A stretch of DNA of 64,000 bases from the NCBI RefSeq assembly GCF_018881545.1, contig NZ_JACVQD010000001.1, positions 1,268,039 through 1,332,038 of the forward strand. The letters are read 5' to 3'. The notes beneath the pieces are model-generated. The model ran no database searches. It saw only the letters and a list, made by a program, of their open reading frames with translations, and was not told the origin of the DNA. Positions 57,174 through 64,000 of the stretch are shown here, one piece after another. The translations under genes were made by a program, and so were the position numbers. How positions within the stretch are numbered: the first letter of the stretch is position 1; each line of letters opens with the position of its first letter. This stretch comes from Polynucleobacter alcilacus (GTDB lineage Bacteria; Pseudomonadota; Gammaproteobacteria; Burkholderiales; Burkholderiaceae).

Positions 57174-60100
57174 ATGAAAGCATTGCTCGATTTATTTAAG
57201 CAGACACAGGGCGAAGAGCAGTTTGATGTCATCAAAATTGGTCTCGCATCTCCTGAGAAAATTCGCTCATGGTCTTTTGGTGAAGTACGCAAACCAGAAA
57301 CCATAAACTATCGGACTTTTAAGCCCGAGCGCGATGGTTTGTTCTGCGCCAAGATTTTTGGACCAACCAAAGACTACGAGTGCTTATGCGGTAAGTACAA
57401 GCGCTTAAAGTTCCGTGGAGTTATCTGCGAGAAGTGCGGTGTTGAAGTTACTCTCGCTAAGGTACGTCGTGAGCGCATGGGCCACATTGAGTTGGCAGCC
57501 CCTGTAGCGCACATCTGGTTCTTGAAGTCCTTGCCATCCCGTTTGGGTATGGTTCTCGATATGACATTGCGTGATATCGAGCGCGTTCTCTACTTTGAGG
57601 CATATGTAGTGGTTGATCCTGGCATGACTCCTGAAGGCGCAATGAAGCGCGGTCAGATCATGTCTGAAGATGAATACATTGCTAAGACTGAAGAGTATGG
57701 TGATGGTGCATTCACTGCCATCATGGGCGCGGAAGGTATTCGTGATCTCCTGCGTTCGATTGATATCGATCGTGAAGTAGAAACCATTCGTGCCGACTTA
57801 AAAGCTACTGGCAGCGATGCCAAGATCAAAAAATACGCTAAGCGCTTAAAAGTGCTCGAGGCGTTCCAGACTTCAGGTATTAAGCCTGACTGGATGATCA
57901 TGGAAGTATTGCCAGTGTTGCCACCTGAATTGCGCCCATTGGTGCCATTGGATGGCGGTCGCTTTGCTACCTCTGATTTGAACGACCTTTATCGTCGCGT
58001 AATTAACCGTAACAATCGTTTAAAGCGTTTGTTAGAGTTGCGCGCACCAGAGATCATCGTTCGTAACGAAAAACGGATGTTGCAAGAAGCGGTTGACTCA
58101 TTGCTCGATAACGGTCGTCGTGGCAAGGCTATGACTGGCGCTAACAAGCGTCCTCTCAAGTCCTTGGCTGAGATGATTAAAGGTAAGAGCGGTCGTTTCC
58201 GTCAAAACTTGTTGGGTAAACGTGTTGACTACTCTGGTCGTTCAGTCATCGTGGTTGGCCCTACCTTGAAGTTACATCAGTGTGGCTTACCAAAATTGAT
58301 GGCTTTGGAATTATTCAAGCCATTTATTTTCAACAAGCTCGAAACTTTGGGAATTGCAACCACCATCAAGGCTGCAAAGAAAGAGGTTGAAAGCCAGACG
58401 CCAATCGTTTGGGACATTCTCGAAGAAGTGATTCGTGAACATCCAATCATGTTGAATCGTGCGCCTACATTGCACCGTCTTGGTATTCAGGCTTTTGAGC
58501 CAATGCTGATTGAAGGTAAAGCAATCCAATTGCACCCATTAGTCTGCGCAGCTTTTAATGCCGACTTTGACGGTGACCAAATGGCAGTTCACGTTCCTTT
58601 GTCGCTCGAAGCGCAAATGGAAGCACGTACCTTGATGTTGGCTTCGAACAATGTATTGTTCCCAGCCAACGGCGAGCCATCAATCGTTCCTTCCCAGGAC
58701 GTGGTGTTGGGTCTGTACTACGCTACCCGTGACAAGATCAACGGTAAGGGTGAAGGCATGGTCTTCGCTAACATTACCGAAGTAGTCCGTGCATACGAGG
58801 CTGGCCAAGTTGAATTGGCTTCCCGCGTTGCGGTGCGGATTACTGAGCATGAAATCGTAGACAAAAAAGCAGAGGGCGATGCCCGTTTTGCTGAAAAGAC
58901 CTCGATTTATCAAACCTCAGTTGGCCGCGCAATTTTGTCTGAGATCTTGCCTAAAGGCATGACCTTTGAGGAAATTAACAAGCCTCTGAAGAAAAAAGAA
59001 ATTTCTCGTTTGATCAATACTTCATTCCGTAAGTGTGGTCTGCGTGAAACCGTTATTTTTGCTGACCGCCTCTTACAGTCTGGTTTCCGCTTGGCGACTA
59101 ATGCCGGTATCTCGGTTGCGATCGACGATATGCTGATTCCTAGCTCTAAAGAGCGCATCATCACTGAAGCTTCTAATAAGGTTAAAGAATATGACAAGCA
59201 GTTCATGTCAGGTCTTGTAACCAATCAAGAACGTTATAACAACGTAGTTGATATTTGGGGTGCCGCTGGTGACCAGGTTGGTAAGGCAATGATGGACGAG
59301 CTGTCACATGTTGACGTGATCGATCGTAACGGTAAAACAGTGCGTCAAGAATCGTTTAACTCCATTTACATGATGGCGGATTCTGGTGCACGTGGATCTG
59401 CAGCGCAGATTCGTCAGTTAGCTGGTATGCGTGGTTTGATGGCTAAGCCTGATGGCTCCATCATTGAAACCCCAATTACAGCGAATTTCCGTGAAGGTTT
59501 GAATGTATTGCAGTACTTCATCTCAACCCACGGTGCTCGTAAAGGTTTGGCCGATACTGCGCTCAAGACTGCTAACTCAGGTTACTTGACACGTCGTTTG
59601 TGTGACGTTACTCAAGATCTCGTCGTGATCGAAGATGATTGTGGAGCAACTTCTGGTGTAACCATGAAGGCGCTGGTTGAGGGCGGCGAAATTATCGAAG
59701 CATTGCGTGACCGTATCTTGGGTCGTGTGTGTATCGATGATGTCGTTCACCCAGACACGCAGGAAGTCATCGTTCCTCATGACACCTTGCTCGACGAAGA
59801 TCATGTTGATCAAATCGTTGCCCTAGGTATTGATGAAGTGAAGGTCCGCACAGTATTGTCATGCTTAACCCGCTTTGGTTTGTGCGCTAAGTGCTATGGC
59901 CGTGATTTGGGTCGCGGTGGTTTGGTCAACGTTGGCGAAGCAGTAGGCGTGATTGCTGCTCAGTCTATCGGTGAGCCAGGCACACAGTTGACCATGCGTA
60001 CCTTCCACATTGGTGGTGCGGCATCACGTGCTTTGGTTGCAAGTAATATTGAAGCCAAGTCAAATGGTGCGTTGAAGTTCTCTGGCACGATGCGTGTTGT

Positions 60101-61436
60101 GAAGAACGCGAAGGGCGAGCAGATCGTGATTTCACGTTCTGGCGAAGCTGTGATCGTGGATGACAATGGTCGTGAGCGCGAGCGTCATAAAGTACCTTAC
60201 GGTGCCACTCTCTTGCTAAAAGAAGATGCAGCAGTCAAGGCCGGCGCAAGCTTGGCGACATGGGATCCATTAACTCGTCCAATCATTTCTGAATACGCTG
60301 GTATCGCCCGCTTCGACAACGTTGAAGAAGGTGTGACAGTAGCTAAGCAGGTTGATGAGGTAACTGGACTCTCTACCCTCGTGGTAATTGATGGTAAGCG
60401 CCGTAGCGCTGCTAGCAAGGGCGTTCGTCCATTCATTAATTTGATCGATGCCAAAGGCGAAGAAGTATTGATCGCTGGTACTGACCATCCAGTAAATATT
60501 GGCCTGCAAGTTGGCGCTTTGATTACTGTTAAAGATGGCCAGAAGGTTGAAGTCGGTGAAGTATTGGCGCGTATTCCAATCGAATCACAGAAGACTCGCG
60601 ATATTACCGGTGGTTTGCCACGCGTTGCAGAATTGTTCGAAGCACGTTCACCAAAAGATGCCGCCGTCTTGGCTAAAGTAACTGGAACAGTTTCCTTCGG
60701 TAAAGAAACCAAAGGCAAACAGCGTCTGGTGATTACCGATATGGATGGTGAAGCAAATGAATTCTTGATTCCTAAAGAGAAGCAAGTTCTCGTTCATGAC
60801 GGTCAAGTTGTGAACAAGGGCGAGATGATTGTGGAAGGCCCAGCCGATCCACACGATATCTTGACGCTTAGAGGTATTGAGGAGTTAGCTATATACATCG
60901 TGGACGAAGTTCAAGACGTTTACCGCTTGCAAGGCGTGAAGATTAATGACAAGCACATTGAAGTGATCGTGCGTCAAATGTTACGTCGCGTGCAAATTAC
61001 TGATGGCGGCGATACCGCTTACATCACTGGTGAACAGGTTGAGCGTTCAAAACTCTACGATGCGAATGATTTAGTGATTGCTGCAGGTAAGCGCCCAGCT
61101 CAGTTCGAAAACGTCTTATTGGGTATTACCAAGGCATCCTTGTCGACAGATAGCTTCATTTCAGCGGCTTCTTTCCAAGAAACCACCCGTGTATTGACCG
61201 AAGCTGCAATTATGGGCAAGACCGATACACTCCGTGGCCTCAAGGAAAACGTCATTATTGGTCGCCTGATCCCTGCTGGTACTGGCTTGTCTTACCGCCG
61301 TGCACGTAAGGTCAGAGAGCAATTTGAGCGTGACCGCGCACAGATGATTGCTGCCGAGGAAGAAGCAATGGCCAATATGCCTATAGAGGTTGAGGCTGAA
61401 GTCGTTGCTCCTGCTGGGGAGGCTGATCCAAGCTAA
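57174..61436 (+). CDS. rpoC: DNA-directed RNA polymerase subunit beta'
   Basis: 1420 residues from ATG at 57174 ([12 protein letters not shown]). The N-terminal zinc site (CLCG...CEKCG near 70-90), the active-site [12 protein letters not shown] near 460 that holds the magnesium aspartates, and the second zinc cluster ([13 protein letters not shown] near 895) are all present. It ends with an acidic tail and is followed by a clear terminator. Confidence 0.98.
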   Translation: MKALLDLFKQTQGEEQFDVIKIGLASPEKIRSWSFGEVRKPETINYRTFKPERDGLFCAKIFGPTKDYECLCGKYKRLKFRGVICEKCGVEVTLAKVRRERMGHIELAAPVAHIWFLKSLPSRLGMVLDMTLRDIERVLYFEAYVVVDPGMTPEGAMKRGQIMSEDEYIAKTEEYGDGAFTAIMGAEGIRDLLRSIDIDREVETIRADLKATGSDAKIKKYAKRLKVLEAFQTSGIKPDWMIMEVLPVLPPELRPLVPLDGGRFATSDLNDLYRRVINRNNRLKRLLELRAPEIIVRNEKRMLQEAVDSLLDNGRRGKAMTGANKRPLKSLAEMIKGKSGRFRQNLLGKRVDYSGRSVIVVGPTLKLHQCGLPKLMALELFKPFIFNKLETLGIATTIKAAKKEVESQTPIVWDILEEVIREHPIMLNRAPTLHRLGIQAFEPMLIEGKAIQLHPLVCAAFNADFDGDQMAVHVPLSLEAQMEARTLMLASNNVLFPANGEPSIVPSQDVVLGLYYATRDKINGKGEGMVFANITEVVRAYEAGQVELASRVAVRITEHEIVDKKAEGDARFAEKTSIYQTSVGRAILSEILPKGMTFEEINKPLKKKEISRLINTSFRKCGLRETVIFADRLLQSGFRLATNAGISVAIDDMLIPSSKERIITEASNKVKEYDKQFMSGLVTNQERYNNVVDIWGAAGDQVGKAMMDELSHVDVIDRNGKTVRQESFNSIYMMADSGARGSAAQIRQLAGMRGLMAKPDGSIIETPITANFREGLNVLQYFISTHGARKGLADTALKTANSGYLTRRLCDVTQDLVVIEDDCGATSGVTMKALVEGGEIIEALRDRILGRVCIDDVVHPDTQEVIVPHDTLLDEDHVDQIVALGIDEVKVRTVLSCLTRFGLCAKCYGRDLGRGGLVNVGEAVGVIAAQSIGEPGTQLTMRTFHIGGAASRALVASNIEAKSNGALKFSGTMRVVKNAKGEQIVISRSGEAVIVDDNGRERERHKVPYGATLLLKEDAAVKAGASLATWDPLTRPIISEYAGIARFDNVEEGVTVAKQVDEVTGLSTLVVIDGKRRSAASKGVRPFINLIDAKGEEVLIAGTDHPVNIGLQVGALITVKDGQKVEVGEVLARIPIESQKTRDITGGLPRVAELFEARSPKDAAVLAKVTGTVSFGKETKGKQRLVITDMDGEANEFLIPKEKQVLVHDGQVVNKGEMIVEGPADPHDILTLRGIEELAIYIVDEVQDVYRLQGVKINDKHIEVIVRQMLRRVQITDGGDTAYITGEQVERSKLYDANDLVIAAGKRPAQFENVLLGITKASLSTDSFISAASFQETTRVLTEAAIMGKTDTLRGLKENVIIGRLIPAGTGLSYRRARKVREQFERDRAQMIAAEEEAMANMPIEVEAEVVAPAGEADPS

Positions 61437-61446
61437 TTTGGTATTT

Positions 61447-61470
61447 CTGGCCAGAAATGGCCAGTTTTTT
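61447..61470 (+). terminator. Terminator after rpoC
   Basis: CTGGCC-AGAAAT-GGCCAG followed by six T residues, 10 nt past the rpoC stop. Confidence 0.88.
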
Positions 61471-61480
61471 CCCCATTTGG

Positions 61481-61509
61481 TTGACGGAAAAGGCTGGTCA
61501 GGCTAGAAT
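61481..61509 (+). promoter_or_regulatory. str operon promoter
   Basis: TTGACG (61481-61486), a 17-bp spacer and TAGAAT (61504-61509), just after the rpoC terminator and about 100 bp before rpsL. Confidence 0.8.
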
Positions 61510-61612
61510 GCTGAGTTCTACTGATTCAGAAGAAGGTCTTTTTGACCTTGAAATCTCTAAGTCATTGATTTTCTTAAAGAAAGCAACAAAGAAGTACTAA
61601 CCGAGCTATTTT

Positions 61613-61993
61613 ATGCCAACAATTAATCAATTAATACGCAAGCCACGATCAAGGCTTACCGTTAAAAGCAAGAGCCCTGCGCTGCAAAACAGCCCGCAGC
61701 GCCGTGGTGTATGTACACGTGTGTACACAACCACTCCTAAAAAACCGAACTCTGCGCTGCGTAAAGTAGCCAAAGTTCGCCTAACCAATGGTTTTGAAGT
61801 CATTTCATACATTGGTGGTGAAGGCCATAACCTCCAGGAACACTCAGTAGTATTAATCCGCGGTGGTCGTGTAAAGGATTTACCGGGTGTGCGTTACCAC
61901 ATCGTTCGTGGCTCACTTGACTTGCAAGGTGTTAAAGACCGTAAGCAGTCACGTTCCAAGTACGGCGCTAAGCGCGCTAAGAAAGCTGCTTAA
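61613..61993 (+). CDS. rpsL: 30S ribosomal protein S12
   Basis: 126-residue decoding-site protein. It starts [12 protein letters not shown] and contains [17 protein letters not shown], with the lysines that are changed in streptomycin-resistant mutants intact. [20 protein letters not shown] is also present. It is the first gene of the str operon rpsL-rpsG-fusA. Confidence 0.98.
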   Translation: MPTINQLIRKPRSRLTVKSKSPALQNSPQRRGVCTRVYTTTPKKPNSALRKVAKVRLTNGFEVISYIGGEGHNLQEHSVVLIRGGRVKDLPGVRYHIVRGSLDLQGVKDRKQSRSKYGAKRAKKAA

Positions 61994-62182
61994 GGTTTAA
62001 TAATTCAGTAGTTGAAGTTTTTGCAATAAGTTATTCGCAGTAAGAGTCAATTTTTGTCAGACTTAAAAGACAAGTAAGTGGTTGTTCCGTTTAGAAGTTG
62101 ATGTATTTCAATTGATAAATAGTAGGACAACCGGAGCGGGTGATCCATGTGGGCCACCCCTAACTGAACTGAAGGAGTAGTT
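61994..62182 (+). promoter_or_regulatory. rpsL-rpsG spacer, possible S7 translational operator
   Basis: 189 bp without a gene. Complementary segments are GGTTGTTCC near 62078 and GGACAACC near 62127, followed by GGGTG/CACCC near 62138-62160, which would fold into a structured region just before the rpsG ribosome-binding site GAAGGAG. In E. coli S7 regulates from this spacer. Confidence 0.45.
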
Positions 62183-62653
62183 ATGCCACGTCGTCGTGAA
62201 GTTCCCAAACGGGAAATTTTGCCGGATCCAAAATTCGGTAATGTAGAAGTCGCTAAATTCATGAACGTCCTGATGTTGGACGGCAAGAAATCGGTTGCAG
62301 AGCGTATCGTTTACGGTGCCTTTGATCACATCGAGAAAAAAGCAAACAAAGAGCCACTTGAAGTTTTTTCAACAGCCATGGGCAACGTTAAGCCAATGGT
62401 TGAGGTGAAGAGTCGTCGTGTTGGTGGTGCGAACTACCAGGTTCCTGTTGAAGTTCGTCCATCACGCCGTTCTGCTTTGGCAATGCGCTGGGTGCGCGAA
62501 GCTGCTAAAAAACGCGGTGAAAAATCCATGGCACAACGTTTGGCTAACGAATTATTAGAAGCTGCAGAAGGTCGCGGCGGAGCAATGAAGAAGCGTGAAG
62601 AAGTACACCGTATGGCAGAAGCTAATAAAGCTTTCTCACATTTCCGCTTCTAA
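62183..62653 (+). CDS. rpsG: 30S ribosomal protein S7
   Basis: 156-residue 16S-assembly protein. It starts [20 protein letters not shown], and [16 protein letters not shown] and [20 protein letters not shown] are family segments. GAAGGAG precedes the ATG. Confidence 0.98.
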   Translation: MPRRREVPKREILPDPKFGNVEVAKFMNVLMLDGKKSVAERIVYGAFDHIEKKANKEPLEVFSTAMGNVKPMVEVKSRRVGGANYQVPVEVRPSRRSALAMRWVREAAKKRGEKSMAQRLANELLEAAEGRGGAMKKREEVHRMAEANKAFSHFRF

Positions 62654-62680
62654 TTAAATAGCAAAGAAAAGGCACCAACA

Positions 62681-64000
62681 GTGGCACGTAAAACCCCAAT
62701 CGATAGATACCGCAATATTGGTATCTCTGCGCATATTGACGCAGGTAAAACCACAACTACAGAACGTGTTTTGTTCTACACCGGTGTTAATCACAAAATT
62801 GGTGAAGTGCATGATGGCGCAGCTACTATGGACTGGATGGAGCAAGAGCAAGAACGTGGTATCACGATTACCTCTGCTGCTACCACTACCTTCTGGAAGG
62901 GTATGGCTGGTAATTTTGCTGAGCACCGCATCAATATTATTGATACCCCAGGACACGTAGACTTTACTATTGAAGTTGAACGTTCAATGCGCGTCCTTGA
63001 TGGCGCTTGCATGGTTTATTGTGCGGTTGGTGGTGTGCAGCCACAATCTGAAACTGTTTGGCGTCAAGCGAACAAGTATCAAGTTCCCCGCCTAGCCTTC
63101 GTAAACAAGATGGACCGTACTGGCGCAAATTTCTTCAAGGTTTATGACCAAATGAAGATGCGTCTTAAAGCGAACCCTATCTTGATTCAAATTCCTATTG
63201 GCGCTGAAGAAAATTTTAAAGGCGTTGTTGACTTGGTCAAAATGAAAGCCATCTATTGGGATGAGGCTTCACAAGGTACTAAGTTCAGCTATGAAGAAAT
63301 TCCTGCTGAGTTACAAGCATCTGCTGAAGAGTGGCGTGAAAAAATGCTTGAGGCTGCCGCAGAAAGCTCAGAAGAGTTGATGGAAAAGTACCTAGGCGGT
63401 GAAGCATTGACCGAAGAAGAAATTAAAGGTGCATTGCGTCAACGTACTATCGCCAATGAAATCGTGCCAATGTTGTGCGGAACGGCTTTCAAAAATAAGG
63501 GCGTTCAGGCAATGTTGGATGCAGTGGTTGAATTGTTGCCATCCCCATTAGATGTTCCTCCTGTTCCTTGCGAATTGGAAGATGGAACTCCTACAACCCG
63601 TAAAGCTGCTGATGATGAGAAATTCTCCGCATTGGCATTTAAGATCATGACTGACCCATTCGTTGGGCAGCTTATTTTCTTCCGTGTTTATTCGGGCGTC
63701 ATGAAGTCTGGCGATACGATCTACAACCCTATTAAGGGCAAGAAAGAGCGTGTTGGTCGTTTGCTGCAAATGCATGCAAACCAACGAGAAGAAATTAAAG
63801 AAGTTCATGCGGGTGATATCGCTGCAGCAGTTGGCTTGAAGGATGCAACTACTGGTGAAACCTTATGCGATCCAGATAGCATTGTGATCCTGGAGCGCAT
63901 GGTATTCCCAGAGCCAGTGATCTCACAGGCGGTTGAGCCTAAGACAAAGCCAGACCAAGAGAAAATGGGCCTTGCTTTGAATCGCTTGGCACAAGAAGAT
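62681..64000 (+). CDS. fusA: Elongation factor G, 3' end missing
   Basis: GTG at 62681 gives [24 protein letters not shown], cited here as [14 protein letters not shown]; 440 codons are in the window with no stop. The P-loop AHIDAGKT is near 17-24, the switch segment RGITITSAA and DTPGHVDFT follow, and NKMD is the base-recognition motif. EF-G drives translocation on the ribosome. It runs off the right edge; full-length relatives have about 700 residues. Confidence 0.97.
   Translation, partial: MARKTPIDRYRNIGISAHIDAGKTTTTERVLFYTGVNHKIGEVHDGAATMDWMEQEQERGITITSAATTTFWKGMAGNFAEHRINIIDTPGHVDFTIEVERSMRVLDGACMVYCAVGGVQPQSETVWRQANKYQVPRLAFVNKMDRTGANFFKVYDQMKMRLKANPILIQIPIGAEENFKGVVDLVKMKAIYWDEASQGTKFSYEEIPAELQASAEEWREKMLEAAAESSEELMEKYLGGEALTEEEIKGALRQRTIANEIVPMLCGTAFKNKGVQAMLDAVVELLPSPLDVPPVPCELEDGTPTTRKAADDEKFSALAFKIMTDPFVGQLIFFRVYSGVMKSGDTIYNPIKGKKERVGRLLQMHANQREEIKEVHAGDIAAAVGLKDATTGETLCDPDSIVILERMVFPEPVISQAVEPKTKPDQEKMGLALNRLAQED

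Noticed and set aside
60197..60718. 173-codon frame antisense to rpoC
   Set aside because: It is a shadow of rpoC with no ribosome-binding site or recognisable domain.

Overview
This window is the replication-origin and core information-processing region of a betaproteobacterial chromosome. The best fit is Burkholderiaceae close to Polynucleobacter. The basis is the gene order pckG-mnmE-yidC-yidD-rnpA-rpmH / dnaA-dnaN-gyrB, the betaproteobacterial character of the 16S rRNA gene, a DUF3717-like gene otherwise seen in Burkholderiales, and a moderate GC content by eye that is low for that family. The genus call is inference. I see no prophage, insertion sequence, CRISPR array, plasmid gene or obvious island; almost everything is housekeeping.

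Layout. 1-9258: the 3' part of topB, then a minus-strand run of mnmC (C-terminal oxidoreductase domain only), pckG, mnmE, yidC, yidD, rnpA and rpmH. 9259-15525: AT-rich non-coding DNA with DnaA boxes on both sides of dnaA (oriC), then dnaN, gyrB, a SET-domain methyltransferase and a small DUF3717-like gene. 15631-20217: a five-gene branched-chain amino-acid-type (Liv) ABC transporter operon. 20294-25466: a TSUP permease, then the partition block mnmG-rsmG-parA-parB with two perfect parS palindromes. 25453-33742: the complete ATP synthase operon atpIBEFHAGDC followed by hemE. 33743-41944: priA behind a spacer with three DnaA boxes, then gcvH, a small zinc-ribbon protein, a fatty acid desaturase, tRNA-Arg, a small membrane protein, rsmI, a DiaA/GmhA-type SIS protein, a DolP-like BON lipoprotein, a monohaem cytochrome c and a GNAT acetyltransferase. 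41945-47597: a full rRNA operon (16S, tRNA-Ile, tRNA-Ala, 23S, 5S) with promoter, boxA sites, processing stalks and terminator. 47622-64000: tRNA-Tyr, -Gly, -Thr, tuf, tRNA-Trp, secE, nusG, rplKAJL, rpoBC, then the str operon rpsL-rpsG-fusA, with fusA running off the right edge.

How the parts fit. DnaA, DnaN, GyrB and PriA act in replication. ParA, ParB and parS move the new origins apart. YidC, YidD, RnpA and RpmH form the usual origin-side cluster. MnmE, MnmG and a stand-alone MnmC oxidoreductase domain lie within 21 kb and act in the same tRNA wobble-uridine pathway. The right third supplies rRNA, ribosomal proteins, elongation factors and RNA polymerase.

I did not find a clearly new multi-gene system. 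The most interesting local signals are: the DnaA-box cluster upstream of priA; a 175-nt coding overlap between topB and mnmC; a LivF-type ATPase whose Walker A lysine is arginine; two mutually exclusive hairpins between rplL and rpoB; an insertion hairpin in the pre-23S processing stalk; an L10 protein with a long Ala/Pro/Glu tail; and a 76-residue membrane protein resembling the anchor of cytochrome c5 proteins without the haem domain.
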